From positions 2,294,001 through 2,358,000 of the forward strand of contig NC_010162.1 in NCBI RefSeq assembly GCF_000067165.1: a stretch of DNA of 64,000 nt, written 5' to 3'. This DNA comes from Sorangium cellulosum So ce56 (GTDB taxonomy: Bacteria > Myxococcota_A > Polyangia > Polyangiales > Polyangiaceae). Each line of letters starts with the position of its first letter. Positions within the stretch are counted from its first letter, which is position 1. The notes under the pieces were generated by a model. That model worked only from the letters and a program-made list of their open reading frames with translations. It searched no databases and had not been told where the DNA came from. Position numbers and translations under genes: made by a program. This document shows, piece after piece, positions 32,524-41,605 of the stretch.

Positions 32524-32901
32524 ATGGCTGCTAAGAAGACCGCGAAGAAGCCTGCGAAGAAGGTGACGAAGTCGGCCAAGAAGCCGGCCGCCGCGAAGGC
32601 CGGGAAGGTCGCGAAGAAGCCGGCGCGGAAGGCAGCGAAGAAGGCCGCCCCGAAGCGCGCCGCCGCCAAGAAGACCCCGAAGCGCGCCGCCGCCAAGAAG
32701 CCGGCCGCGAAGAAGGCCGCTCCGAAGCGCAAGGCGAAGGCCGCCGGCAAGCGGGCGGCTGCGCCGAAGAAGGCGGCCGCTCCTCGAGGGCGCGCCGCCG
32801 CCAAGCGCGCGCCGGCCAAGGGCGCGAGCACCCGCGGCGCGCGCAAGAGCACGCCGGCTCCTGCTCCTGCGAGCACCGGCCCGTCCGACGAGTCGGAATA
32901 A
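32524..32901 (+). CDS. Histone H1-like Lys/Ala/Pro-rich nucleoid protein
   Basis: 125 residues, about 30% lysine, built from loose AAKK/PAKK/KKP pentads and hexads, like the C-terminal tail of eukaryotic histone H1 and the chlamydial Hc1 or bacterial HctA-like proteins. AGGAGG lies 7 bases before the ATG. The C-terminal 15 residues turn acidic and Ser/Pro-rich. It probably binds DNA without sequence preference and compacts the nucleoid; this is common in myxobacteria. A strong-looking promoter precedes it, consistent with high expression. Confidence 0.88.
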   Translation: MAAKKTAKKPAKKVTKSAKKPAAAKAGKVAKKPARKAAKKAAPKRAAAKKTPKRAAAKKPAAKKAAPKRKAKAAGKRAAAPKKAAAPRGRAAAKRAPAKGASTRGARKSTPAPAPASTGPSDESE

Positions 32902-33272
32902 GGCGACACGGCAGCGCCTCGGGTCTTCCAACAGAACGAGGCGCAGCGAGCCGACCCGCCGGTTGCGACCAGATAATCCGTCTTACAAGACCATCGGGGG
33001 GTGAGGACGCCGCGGATCCGGACGCGCGGGTCCAGGCTGGAGGCGCGCGCGGGTGGACGATGTCCCCGCGGCTGCGCCGCCGCCTGGGGCCGAGGTGGCC
33101 GGCATTGGCGTGCGGCGCGCTGCGCCTGTTCGCCCGGGTGCCGGAGCGGCGGGTGAGGCGCGTGCGCCCCCCTCACAGACGGCGGATTGCAGGGGGGCTT
33201 CCAGGATCTGCGAGCGGCGCTCGAGCCCTCGCTGCGCTCTGAGGACGCGGCGGCGCGGCCCGCGAGGGGCGC
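32902..33272. other. Gene-free stretch after the histone-like gene
   Basis: 371 bases. An 8-bp stem (GCGCCTCG/CGAGGCGC, 15-base loop) at 32914-32944, 13 bases after the stop, may end the histone-like transcript, but no T-tract follows. The remainder shows no coding character and lies after the stop of the opposing 536-residue gene. Confidence 0.5.
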
Positions 33273-34883
33273 TCAGGTGCGCTCGCCGAGGTAGAGCCGG
33301 AGAGCGCGCGCGGCGCCCTTGCGATCGAACGGGACGCCGGCGAGGTCCTCGCGCTTCGAGATCTGCTCGAACAGCTTCATCAGGAACTCGAAGAACGCCT
33401 CGCACTCGCGGATGGCGGCGTCGAGCCGCTGCGGATCGAGGAGGTCGCTCTCCTCGAGCGCCGTCATCGCGGAGACGAACGCGTCGACGTGGGGGTAGTC
33501 GCCCACCCGGAGCAGCGGGTAGCCCATCGCCCGGAAATACGAGAGAAACTCGCGCACGAACGCGAAGCTCGCGATGCCGGTCCATCGATCGGGCGCCGGG
33601 CCGGTGTTGCGCGCCTTGCTCGCGAACGCGCGCGAGATCTGGGCGAACATCCACACGTCGCGCCGGAGGCGATCGCTCGTCGCGCGCCGCGCGGCCTGAT
33701 CGTCGAAGACGCGGCCCTCCTCGAGCTTCGCGCCGAGCGACCTGCCGAGGAACAGGATCGCGTTCTGCAGCGCGGGGCGGAGGCCGTGCGAGACGGCGCG
33801 GAGGCGGACCCGGTACTCGGACTCGCTCACCAGCGCGTCGGCGGGCGGGAGGTCGTGCTCGAAGGCGCGGCGCATCTCGAGCCGCAGGTTCGCGGCGAGC
33901 CCGCTCAGCGCGGCCTTCGTGGAGAGGAGGCGGTGCCCCTCGGCGGCGAGCTCGTCGTGGCGCGCGACGATGTCGCTCGCGGGCACGCGCAGCAGATCGC
34001 GCTCGAAGCTGTCCGCGAGCAGCGCGCCCGCCCGGCGTCGGAGGTAGTTCGAGAGCGCGCGGGCGTCGCTGCGCAGGACCGCGAGCACGAGGTACCCGCG
34101 CCCCGCCACGCGGTGATCCGAGTGATCGAGCGCGATGGCGTCGAGCAGGCGGAGGTACCTGAGCATCCTGAACAGCGCGAGGAACGTGAGCGCCACGAGC
34201 CGGTGCGCCTGCTCGCCGGGCACGCGGTGGATGAGCTCGAGCACCTGCGTCGACGGGATGCGATCGAACTCCGGGCGAAACTCGAGCGCGTGGAGCGGGT
34301 TGAAGAACGTGCTCTGGGCGATCTCGCGCATCGCCGTCGCGAGGTGGGCGTAGAAGAGCCTGAAGCTGACCCTCGGCAGCCGGAGCAGCCCGCCCGCGAC
34401 CTCGATGAGGTTCGTGAAGCCGTGCCGGAGCACGAAGAGGCTCGACTCCGGCGACTCCTGCGCCATCGTCGCGTGGAGGAGGCGCGTGCGCGCCGTGTCC
34501 TCCGGGAGCACCGTCTCCAGGTAGCGCTGGAAGACGAAGGCGCGATCGCGATCGCCGAGCATGGTGCGCGTCAGCTGCACCACGCGCGCCATGCCGTCGC
34601 GGGCGTGCTGGAGGTGCTCGCGGAAATCGTGGCTGACGATCGTCTGGCGCCGCCCGGCGCCCGGGTGGTTCCGCGGGTTCGCGAAGCAGGCGACGCCCTT
34701 CAGGAGGATCTCGAGCTCGAAGAGCGTCTCGTCCTTCTTGTCGGCCGCGAGGCGCGCGAACCAGGCCTCGCGCGCTTGCTGCTGCTCCCGCCTCAGGCCG
34801 CGCGTGTCGCGGAGCAGCTCGGCGTAGGCGTTGCGGCCCGGGTGGCCCGAGCCGCGCAGGATCCCCGAAGCGTCGCTCGACAC
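33273..34883 (-). CDS. Large protein of unknown function
   Basis: 536 residues, no signal peptide or membrane segment. Almost wholly helical, rich in Arg and Leu, with recognisable but unassigned blocks: LLKGVACFANPRNHPG, HDFREHLQHARDGMARV, FRMLRYLRLLDAIALDHSD and EFLSYFRAMGYPLLRVGDYP. No catalytic motif was found. It begins 28 bases after the AgmX/PglI-like lipoprotein gene and is probably co-transcribed. It may belong to a myxobacteria-specific family. Confidence 0.75.
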   Translation of the reverse strand: MSSDASGILRGSGHPGRNAYAELLRDTRGLRREQQQAREAWFARLAADKKDETLFELEILLKGVACFANPRNHPGAGRRQTIVSHDFREHLQHARDGMARVVQLTRTMLGDRDRAFVFQRYLETVLPEDTARTRLLHATMAQESPESSLFVLRHGFTNLIEVAGGLLRLPRVSFRLFYAHLATAMREIAQSTFFNPLHALEFRPEFDRIPSTQVLELIHRVPGEQAHRLVALTFLALFRMLRYLRLLDAIALDHSDHRVAGRGYLVLAVLRSDARALSNYLRRRAGALLADSFERDLLRVPASDIVARHDELAAEGHRLLSTKAALSGLAANLRLEMRRAFEHDLPPADALVSESEYRVRLRAVSHGLRPALQNAILFLGRSLGAKLEEGRVFDDQAARRATSDRLRRDVWMFAQISRAFASKARNTGPAPDRWTGIASFAFVREFLSYFRAMGYPLLRVGDYPHVDAFVSAMTALEESDLLDPQRLDAAIRECEAFFEFLMKLFEQISKREDLAGVPFDRKGAARALRLYLGERT

Positions 34884-34911
34884 TGGCGTGCTCCTCGCAG
34901 GCGGCGGGCTG

Positions 34912-35610
34912 CTAGTAGTTGCGTCGCTTGAAGTCGAAGGGGTAGGTCAGCACGGTCTCCTTGCCGCTCGGCGAGCGCGCCCAGGTGATCGACTTCGCGA
35001 GCTCCTCCATGCAGGACTCGACCTGCGGCGCGGTCACGTCGCTCTTGTCGCGCACGATGCTCGCCTCCTCGAAGGTCCCGTCGGGCTTCAGCTTGAGCTG
35101 CCACGTGATCCTGCCCTGCGCGCCCGGGTGCTTGCGGGCGTAGAGATCGAAGCAGCAGCGGAAGCCGTCGCGCCTCGCCTTGATCGCGTCGACGAGCGGC
35201 TGCAGGCGATCGCTCGATCCGGCGTCGGCGGAGGTCGTCGCGTTGTTCATCACGACCCCGCCGTCCGGCGGATCGTTCGTGATCTCGGAGGCGATGACCT
35301 TGCAGTCCTCGACGGTCTCGGGCGCCTTCTTGCGGCTCGCAGGCCGGTCCGGCTGCGCGGGCGCGGCGGCGCCCGGGTCCGCGGCGCCAGCGGCCGTGGC
35401 GCCCGGGTCCGCGGCGCCAGGGGACGCCGGCTGCGAGGCAGGAGGCGGCGAAGGCGGCGGCGCGCTGTCAGGCGGCGAAGGCGGCGGCGCGCTGTCAGGC
35501 GGCGAAGGCGGCGGCGCGGCGCCGCTCGAGCAGGCCGCGAACAGGGCCGCGGCGAGGAGGACTCCGGTGAACACGGCGCTGGCAGTGGCGCAGGGACGCA
35601 TGGCGCGCAT
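34912..35610 (-). CDS. AgmX/PglI-like lipoprotein (TonB-like C-terminal domain)
   Basis: 232 residues. Lipobox ALFAAC gives Cys27; a later ATG at 35601 is possible. Next come a Pro/Ser-rich linker with three 9-residue repeats (PPPSPPDSA) and Ala/Gly/Asp repeats (GAADPGA). The C-terminal ~110 residues match the AgmX/PglI domain: IKARRDGFRCCFDLYARKHP, GRITWQLKLKPDGTFEEASI, VESCMEELAKSITWARSPSG. AgmX is linked to gliding motility in Myxococcus; these domains resemble TonB C-termini and may bind envelope partners. Upstream of the unknown 536-residue gene in one operon. Confidence 0.85.
   Translation of the reverse strand: MRAMRPCATASAVFTGVLLAAALFAACSSGAAPPPSPPDSAPPPSPPDSAPPPSPPPASQPASPGAADPGATAAGAADPGAAAPAQPDRPASRKKAPETVEDCKVIASEITNDPPDGGVVMNNATTSADAGSSDRLQPLVDAIKARRDGFRCCFDLYARKHPGAQGRITWQLKLKPDGTFEEASIVRDKSDVTAPQVESCMEELAKSITWARSPSGKETVLTYPFDFKRRNY
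35444..35518 (-). repeat. 27-bp in-frame coding repeat (2.8 copies)
   Basis: Near-perfect 27-bp units at 35444-35470, 35471-35497 and 35498-35518 encode the Pro-rich linker of the AgmX/PglI-like lipoprotein. The length is a multiple of three, so copy-number change would only lengthen the linker. Confidence 0.85.
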
Positions 35611-35696
35611 ACTAAACGGTTCGGCTGAGCGGAGGCGAGGCGCCTTGCGTTTTTCTCCCCTCGCGCCGGCAATCTGGGCTCTCCTCGACGGCCGTC

Positions 35697-36155
35697 TTGA
35701 AGATCCCGCTGTGCTTCACTGCGGCCGTCGCCGTCCTCGCGCCTTCAGGCTGCGATCCCATCGCGGAGCCGCAGCTGTGCGGCCAGATCCCCCAGGGAGG
35801 GTGCCCGGTCGGCCGGGGGGGCACCTGCGACGATGCCGCGTGTCGTGCGCTCTACGACTGCGTCGAGGGGGCCTGGACGGAGGCCGCGACCTGCGATTCC
35901 GCCGGTGAGCCTGCCGGGGACGGGGATGCGGGCGGCGGCCCCGGCGCGTGCGAGGTCGTGACGCTCGATCGCAGCGGCGAGGCCGCGGGTTGCTCGCCCG
36001 CCCTGCAGCAGCCGGACTGCCCGGCGGACGCCGCGGAGACCTGCGTGGATACCGCGTGCTGGACCGGCTGCATCGACTTCTTCCTCTGCACCGAGGAGGG
36101 GTGGAGAGCGATCGCCTACTGCGACGAGCAAGGGCGCGTGAACGTGGCGCCGTGA
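35697..36155 (+). CDS. Small Cys-rich lipoprotein
   Basis: 152 residues from TTG 35697, the only start that gives a lipoprotein signal (LAPSG before Cys19). The mature part carries about 14 further Cys, in repeated CxxxAC/TC spacing (CDDAACRALYDC, CVDTACWTGCIDFFLC), so it should be disulfide-rich and extracytoplasmic. Two similar halves suggest an internal duplication. Myxobacteria make many such proteins; function unknown. The opposing HNH gene lies just beyond. Confidence 0.65.
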   Translation: MKIPLCFTAAVAVLAPSGCDPIAEPQLCGQIPQGGCPVGRGGTCDDAACRALYDCVEGAWTEAATCDSAGEPAGDGDAGGGPGACEVVTLDRSGEAAGCSPALQQPDCPADAAETCVDTACWTGCIDFFLCTEEGWRAIAYCDEQGRVNVAP

Positions 36156-36213
36156 ACGATCGGCTCGTCGGCGCCTGCCCTCGGCGCCGAGGAGAGACCC
36201 ACGGGGGAGCGCG

Positions 36214-36927
36214 TCAGCCGGCCCTGAGGAAGGGGCTCCACTCGTCGAACGAATGCGGCAAGCCGATCAGGATCTGCATCGTCGCCGACCACCGCGGCGG
36301 CAGAGGCTGGCGGATGAGCCGCATGCTGGCCTCGTCCGGCGTGCGCCAGCCCTTGCGGAGGTTGCACGTGCGGCACGCGGTCACGAGGTTCTCCCAGGTG
36401 TCCTCGCCGCCGCGCGACCGGGGGAGCACGTGGTCGATGTTGAGATCGCGGACGGGCGGGCGGCGCGCGCAGTATTGGCACTGGTGCGTGTCGCGGAGCA
36501 TCACGTTCTTCCGCGTCAGCCGGATCGTCGGGCGCCGCATGCGGTCGTACCGGCGGAGGTGGAGGACGCGCGGCACGCGGAGCGAGCCGCCGACCACGGG
36601 GAGGCCATCGTCCTTCTCGCGCACCGGCAAGCTCCGCCACGCCGAGAAATCGTGGAGATCGCCGACCTCGTCGACGGCGAGGGCGGCCCCGCCGAAGAGC
36701 AGCAGGAAAGCGCGACGCGCGGTCGTGATCTGCACAGGCTGGAAGAAGCGGTTCACCACGAGGACCGGGAGATCGAGCGGCTCGGTCCTACGCTCGCAGC
36801 GGAACCCTGAAAAACCGTCGCCGAGATCGAGCTCCTCGTGAGGAGAGCCCCCCGGGACTGTAGCTACCCCGTCCGGCACGCTGGGCAGTGTAGCAACGAA
36901 AGCTCCGGTGAACATCCGGCGCTGCAC
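36214..36927 (-). CDS. HNH endonuclease family protein
   Basis: 237 residues. The C-terminal half is an HNH domain: CQYC, then LNIDHVLPRSRGGEDTWENL and CRTCN, so two CxxC pairs and the His/Asn of the beta-beta-alpha-metal fold. The N-terminal half (LPVLVVNRFFQPVQITTARR and RRAFLLLFGGAALAVDE) matches a widespread group of chromosomal HNH proteins, often called restriction endonucleases though not in R-M loci. Role uncertain; no methylase is nearby. An ATG at 36915 is an alternative start. Confidence 0.87.
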   Translation of the reverse strand: MQRRMFTGAFVATLPSVPDGVATVPGGSPHEELDLGDGFSGFRCERRTEPLDLPVLVVNRFFQPVQITTARRAFLLLFGGAALAVDEVGDLHDFSAWRSLPVREKDDGLPVVGGSLRVPRVLHLRRYDRMRRPTIRLTRKNVMLRDTHQCQYCARRPPVRDLNIDHVLPRSRGGEDTWENLVTACRTCNLRKGWRTPDEASMRLIRQPLPPRWSATMQILIGLPHSFDEWSPFLRAG

Positions 36928-37196
36928 GGCGGCGTTTCTGCTGGATCTCTGCCATTGCCGCGCGGCGGATCCGGCGCGACGCCGCGCCCTGAGCCGTCAG
37001 GGCATCGCCTCGAAACCCCCCGCGCCCGCCCCGTCGAAGCTCGGCGCGCCGGAGCCCGGGCGTCATGGGCGAGGCGCGCCGCGCTCGACGTTCCGCGCGG
37101 ATCGCTTTCGATCGGGCGCCGTATTCGCTAAGACGCGTCCATGTCGAGGGACGGTCGTCTCCTGGGTCGAGCCGCCGTGGTGGGGAAGCAGGTCGG

Positions 37197-38093
37197 ATGA
37201 CGGAGCAGCGCGAAGGGGTGGGGCCCGAGCGGGCGACCGGCGCGGAGCCCCCTGCCGGCTCGCCATGGGATGATCCGATCGAGAGCGCGCCGCTCGTGTT
37301 CCTCGATCTCGAGATGACGGGCCTCCGCCCCGAGAGCGATCGCGTGATCGAGGTCTGCGCCGAGCGGACGCGGGGGGATGCGTGCGAGGACGCGATCACG
37401 TCGCTCGTGCGGCCCGAGCCGGGCGTGTTCGGCAACGCGCACGTGCACGGCATCGATCCGCGGGAGCTCGCGGGCGCGCCCACGTTCGCCGAGCTCTGCG
37501 ATCGCATCGACCAGGTCACGGAGGGCGCGGTGCTCGTCGCGCACGCGGCCGCGTGGGACGTGGCGTTCCTCGAGGCCGAGCTTGCGCGGGCGGGCAGGGC
37601 GAGGCGCCTCCCGCACTACCTCGACACGCTCGTCCTCTCCCGCCGGGCCTTCGCCCTGCCGAGCCACAGCCTCGCCTCCCTCTGCAGGGAGCTCGGCGTG
37701 CACCGCGAGCGCGCTCACCGCGCCGAAGACGACGTCCACGCCCTGCGCGCCGTGTTCCGCAAGATCGTGGAGGTCCTCGCGCCGCGGACGCCGCGCGACC
37801 TGTGGCACGTCCGGATCGGCGAGCGCCACGCCCGCCCGGCGCTGGTGGCAGCGGCGGTGCGCGCGGCCGAGCATGCCGCCACCGTGCGCGTGAGGTACCG
37901 TCCGGCGCGCCGGGGGCCGGAGGAGCTCGTCGTGTGCGTAACGGGGGTGCGAACGGACCTCGACCCACCCCGGGTTCTCGGCTATCTGCTCCCGTCGCGC
38001 AGCCGTCGCGAGCTACGGGCCGATCGCATCCTGGCGATCGAGCCGATTTCGCCGGGAGAGCTCGGGCCGGACGGCGTGCCGCAAAGGGCCTGA
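37197..38093 (+). CDS. DnaQ-type 3'-5' exonuclease with C-terminal extension
   Basis: 298 residues from ATG 37197 (the frame extends upstream over Arg-rich sequence). The DEDDh exonuclease blocks are FLDLEMTGLRPESD (ExoI), VLVAHAAAWDVAFLEAEL (ExoII) and AHRAEDDVHALRAVF (ExoIII, His and Asp). The last ~85 residues form a strand-rich extension (VRVRYRPARRG, then LLPSRSRRELRADRILAIEP) that resembles the WYL ligand-binding fold. A proofreading-like nuclease with a possible regulatory domain. It leads an operon with a lipoprotein and coaD (gaps of 7 and 5 bases). Confidence 0.85.
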   Translation: MTEQREGVGPERATGAEPPAGSPWDDPIESAPLVFLDLEMTGLRPESDRVIEVCAERTRGDACEDAITSLVRPEPGVFGNAHVHGIDPRELAGAPTFAELCDRIDQVTEGAVLVAHAAAWDVAFLEAELARAGRARRLPHYLDTLVLSRRAFALPSHSLASLCRELGVHRERAHRAEDDVHALRAVFRKIVEVLAPRTPRDLWHVRIGERHARPALVAAAVRAAEHAATVRVRYRPARRGPEELVVCVTGVRTDLDPPRVLGYLLPSRSRRELRADRILAIEPISPGELGPDGVPQRA

Positions 38094-38100
38094 GATCCAC

Positions 38101-39606
38101 GTGCGAATCCACTCGAACCGAACCTCGCCGACGAGAAGCTCCCTCGCCGTCCGCCTCGGCGGCCTCCTGACCGCGACCTTCCTCGCCTCGTGCTCGAGCA
38201 TGATCGGCCCGGAGTCCGCCCGCCCGCCGGCGGCCGAGAAATGGCTCGCCCGCGCTCGACAGGAGTTCCAGTCCGCCGACGTCGAGAACGCGCGCGATGC
38301 GGTCTCGAGGGCGCTGACGATCGTCCCGACCGACACGGAGGCCCGGCTGCTCGCGGGGCGCATCGCGCTGGCCCGGCTCGATTACGCCGAGGCGCTGCGC
38401 CTCCTCAAGGGCGTCGCCGGCTCCGAGGCCGCGGGGCTCCGCGGGCGCGCGCTCTGGTACAAGGGCGATCTCGACGCCGCCGCCGACGAGCTCGAGGCGA
38501 TGCTCGACGATCCCGATGTCGTCGACGAGTGGGCGAAGTCGATCGCCAAGCTGGCGAGGCGCGGCGCGGGGCGCGCGCCGTTCACGGTCTCGGGCGCGCT
38601 CCTCGCGGCGATCGAGATGCAGCACGTCAGCCCCGCGGCCCCGTTCTTCGTCGTCCCGCTCGAGATCGACGGCGAGTCGGCGCTCGCGATGGTGTCGACC
38701 GGCACGGGCGAGGTGGTCCTCGACAGCAGCACGCGCAAGGAGCCGAGCTGGGTCTCCCTCCGCTTCGGCAAGAAGCTCGAGATCAACGACGTGCCCGCCC
38801 TCACGCAGGACCTGTCGGGCGTCTCGAAGCAGATCGGCGCGCCGGTCAAGGCGCTGCTCGGGGTGAACCTGCTCCGCCGCCTCAACGCGACCATCGACTA
38901 CAGCGGCTGGCAGTTCGTCGTGCGCAGCTTCTCCCCGCCGGCGCCGCCCGACGCGACGCGCGTCGACGTCGCCTTCATCAAGGGCGGCGGCATGGTGCTG
39001 CGGAGCAGCCTCGGCCCCGACAAGTCGGTCCAGGGGCCGCTGCTCATCGACACGTCGATGACGTTCCCGATCGCGCTCGACAAGGAAGGCTGGAAGAAGG
39101 CCGGCTTCGAGGCCGATGGGTTGAAGCGGGTCGAGCAGGATCCGGAGCAGAAGCTGAAGCAGGGCGTCGTGCCGATGCTGCGGCTGGGCGCGCTGGAGAT
39201 CCCCAAGGTCCCGGGCGTGTACGGGGCGCCGCTCCAGGCGGTCGAGAAGCAGCTCCAGCTCGATCTGGACGGCGTGATCGGCGCGGGGCTGCTCGCCTAC
39301 TTCCGTGTCACCTTCGGCGACGGCGGTCGGCTCATGTGGATCGAGGACGACACCGCCGTGAACAAGGTGCTCCGGGGCGGCGCGCCGGCGCCCGTCGATG
39401 AAGGGCAGGCTCCCGCCGCGCCGCCAGCAGACGGCGCCGGTCCAGCAGGCGTGCCCGGCTCCCCTGCGCCCCAGGGGCCCGCGCTCCAGGCGCCGCTGAC
39501 CCCCCCCACGGCACCCCCCGCGGCCGCTCCGAGATCGACTCCGCCTGCGGCCGCTCCGAAGTCGGCGCCGCCCGCGGGCGCTCCCAAGCGGACGCCGGAC
39601 CAGTGA
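38101..39606 (+). CDS. TPR lipoprotein with degenerate retropepsin-like domains
   Basis: 501 residues from GTG 38101; lipobox TFLASC gives Cys31. Residues 45-150 are TPR helices (ARQEFQSADVENARDAVSRA). Two aspartic-protease-like halves follow. The first (FFVVPLEIDGESALAMVSTG) has Ser-Thr-Gly in place of Asp-Thr-Gly; the second (GPLLIDTSMTFPIAL) has Asp-Thr-Ser. A Pro/Ala-rich tail of ~80 residues ends the protein. It is probably a non-catalytic envelope protein derived from the PF13650-type protease. Middle gene of the exonuclease-coaD operon. Confidence 0.72.
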   Translation: MRIHSNRTSPTRSSLAVRLGGLLTATFLASCSSMIGPESARPPAAEKWLARARQEFQSADVENARDAVSRALTIVPTDTEARLLAGRIALARLDYAEALRLLKGVAGSEAAGLRGRALWYKGDLDAAADELEAMLDDPDVVDEWAKSIAKLARRGAGRAPFTVSGALLAAIEMQHVSPAAPFFVVPLEIDGESALAMVSTGTGEVVLDSSTRKEPSWVSLRFGKKLEINDVPALTQDLSGVSKQIGAPVKALLGVNLLRRLNATIDYSGWQFVVRSFSPPAPPDATRVDVAFIKGGGMVLRSSLGPDKSVQGPLLIDTSMTFPIALDKEGWKKAGFEADGLKRVEQDPEQKLKQGVVPMLRLGALEIPKVPGVYGAPLQAVEKQLQLDLDGVIGAGLLAYFRVTFGDGGRLMWIEDDTAVNKVLRGGAPAPVDEGQAPAAPPADGAGPAGVPGSPAPQGPALQAPLTPPTAPPAAAPRSTPPAAAPKSAPPAGAPKRTPDQ

Positions 39607-39611
39607 GCATC

Positions 39612-40109
39612 ATGTCCAAGGATCTGTTGGCGGTTTACGCGGGAAGCTTCGATCCGATCACGTTCGGTCACCTCGATCTGATCCAGCGGGCGTCGAAGCT
39701 GTTCGGTGAGGTGATCATCGCCGTCGGCCGGCATCCGACGAAGCACCCGCTGTTCACGTACTCGGAGCGGCTGGAGCTGCTGCGCCAGACCACGAGCGAG
39801 GTGACGAACGCGCGGATCGACTCGTTCGAGGGGCTCCTCATCCAGTACTGCCAGCGCGTCGGCGCGCGGGTGATCGTCCGCGGCCTGCGCGCGGCGACCG
39901 ACTTCGAGTACGAGCTGCAGATCGCCCACGCGAACGCGGACATGCTCCCCGGCGTCGATACCGTGTTCCTGCCGACGCGCACCCACTACGGCTTCGTCTC
40001 CGCGTCGCTCGTGCGCGAGATCGCGAGCCACGGCGGCGACGTCAGCCACTACGCGCCCGCCGCCGTCTGCGACGCGCTCCGGGCGAAGTTCGGCGCCGCG
40101 AAACCCTGA
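39612..40109 (+). CDS. coaD: Phosphopantetheine adenylyltransferase
   Basis: 165 residues from ATG 39612; a GTG at 39603 is possible. It has the CoaD signature YAGSFDPITFGHLDLIQRA (the TxGH nucleotide-binding motif as TFGH) and VRGLRAATDFEYELQIAHAN plus YGFVSASLVREIA. It transfers AMP to 4'-phosphopantetheine, the fourth step of CoA synthesis. Full family length. It is co-transcribed with the lipoprotein gene and converges on the site-2 protease gene with a 12-base gap. Confidence 0.96.
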   Translation: MSKDLLAVYAGSFDPITFGHLDLIQRASKLFGEVIIAVGRHPTKHPLFTYSERLELLRQTTSEVTNARIDSFEGLLIQYCQRVGARVIVRGLRAATDFEYELQIAHANADMLPGVDTVFLPTRTHYGFVSASLVREIASHGGDVSHYAPAAVCDALRAKFGAAKP

Positions 40110-40121
40110 GCGCCCGCGCGC

Positions 40122-41156
40122 TCAGTAGGTGCCGAACGGGGTCGGCATCAGCAGCAGCACGAACAGGAGCAGCGTCACCACGGCGATCACCTTGCGCGCC
40201 GGCGACAGCTCGCCGGCCTCCGTGGGAGGGTGCTCCCGCCCACCGACGTGCAACATCAGGTGGACCAGGCCGAACCACGTGAGCCACGGCATCCCGTTCG
40301 CGACCGCGGAGATGAGCGCGTCGGACAGCCCCTCCGCGATGAAGTGGCGCGTGAAATAGGCGACGTTGCCGACGAAGAGCGCGAGCATCAGCCAGTGCGC
40401 GGCGCGGCTGTAGCGGTCCTGCTCTTTGCCGAACAGCGCGTACGCGACGTGCCCTCCGTCGAGCTGGCCGACGGGAAAGAGGTTGAACGCCGTGATGAGC
40501 AGCCCGGCCCACCCCGCCATCGCCGTGGGGCCGAGGAAGACGTCATGGGTCTCGGGGATCGGGCCGACCGCGAGCCGCCTCAGCAGGAGATACAGGAGGC
40601 TGCGCCCCTCCTGCAGCGCAGGTCCGGAGCTCGCGTGCACGTCCGAGTGCATGAGGCCCACGAAGAGGACCGGGAGCGCCACCGCGAGGCCGGCCAGCGG
40701 CCCGGAGGCGCCGATGTCGAGCAGCGCGTTCCGCGACTTGATCCTGCCCTTCATCGAGATCACCGCGCCCATCGTGCCGAGCGGGCTCACCACAGGGAGC
40801 GGGATGAAGTAGGGGAGCGACGCCTCGACCCCGTGCGCGCGCGCCGCGAAGTAGTGCCCGAACTCGTGCGCGAGCAGGATCGACAGGAACGGCACCGCGA
40901 ACGGCCACGCCTGCGGCAGCGCCTTCACGAACGAGAGCGCGCTGTCGTCGTCCGGCGTGATCGGGGTCCAGAGGGTGCCGGCGACGAACACCGAGACGAC
41001 CGTCAGGCAGAAGAGCGCGAGGTTCTTCTGCCATCGCAGCGGGGGCGGGCGCGCAGCGGCTGCTGCGCTCGGCTCTGCGGAGCTCGTCGCCGCGGGCGTG
41101 AGCTCGGCGTCGAGGTCGAGCGTGCTCGGGGTGGAGGATCGACGGTCGTCGGTCAT
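40122..41156 (-). CDS. Site-2 protease family membrane metalloprotease (M50)
   Basis: 344 residues from ATG 41156. A ~40-residue Ala/Ser/Pro cytoplasmic lead precedes a multi-spanning core. The zinc motif AHEFGHY lies in a TM segment, and the second motif FNLFPVGQLDGGH (NPDG/LDG type) supplies the Asp ligand. Five to seven further hydrophobic stretches follow. Such proteases cleave TM substrates such as anti-sigma factors. No PDZ domain. Its substrate cannot be guessed from neighbours. Confidence 0.9.
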   Translation of the reverse strand: MTDDRRSSTPSTLDLDAELTPAATSSAEPSAAAAARPPPLRWQKNLALFCLTVVSVFVAGTLWTPITPDDDSALSFVKALPQAWPFAVPFLSILLAHEFGHYFAARAHGVEASLPYFIPLPVVSPLGTMGAVISMKGRIKSRNALLDIGASGPLAGLAVALPVLFVGLMHSDVHASSGPALQEGRSLLYLLLRRLAVGPIPETHDVFLGPTAMAGWAGLLITAFNLFPVGQLDGGHVAYALFGKEQDRYSRAAHWLMLALFVGNVAYFTRHFIAEGLSDALISAVANGMPWLTWFGLVHLMLHVGGREHPPTEAGELSPARKVIAVVTLLLFVLLLMPTPFGTY

Positions 41157-41605
41157 GCGGCGCCTAGCGTGGCCGCCTCCTCGTCGCCGCTCAAGCGATC
41201 CACGCGCGCCTGCGCTCAGGGCGGGCAGCTCGCCGCGCTCTGGGAGCGCGCACGCCGCGCTGCTGGGCGGCGCGCGGCCCTGCGGTGGCGGTGTGCTGCT
41301 CGTCTGGGGCCCCGGGACCCTCGACCACGCCCGCTGCAGGCTCGACGAGGTCTGCGCGCACACCGATGACTTTGCGCGTCATCTCGCTGCGCCACGGTCC
41401 TCACTGTGGCGTCGGCTCGGTCGGTGGAAACGGTCGCGGCCGGAGCGCTGCGCTGCAGCGGGGCGCGCGACGCGGCCGCCCGATGGTACGGGCGCGAACC
41501 TCTCCTGGCCGCGCGCAGGCTGGCCAGCGCTCTCTTCTGCGCCGCCGTCGCGTCCGTGTGCCCTCCGTGCCCTTCGGCAGGCGCGACTGCGCTACGATCG
41601 ATCCC
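41157..41605. other. Gene-free stretch between divergent protease and kinase genes
   Basis: 449 bases. The kinase frame is open across part of it, but the residues are Arg/Gly-rich and outside any domain. I see no repeat, hairpin or promoter-like pair of note. It must carry promoters for both flanking genes. Confidence 0.5.
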
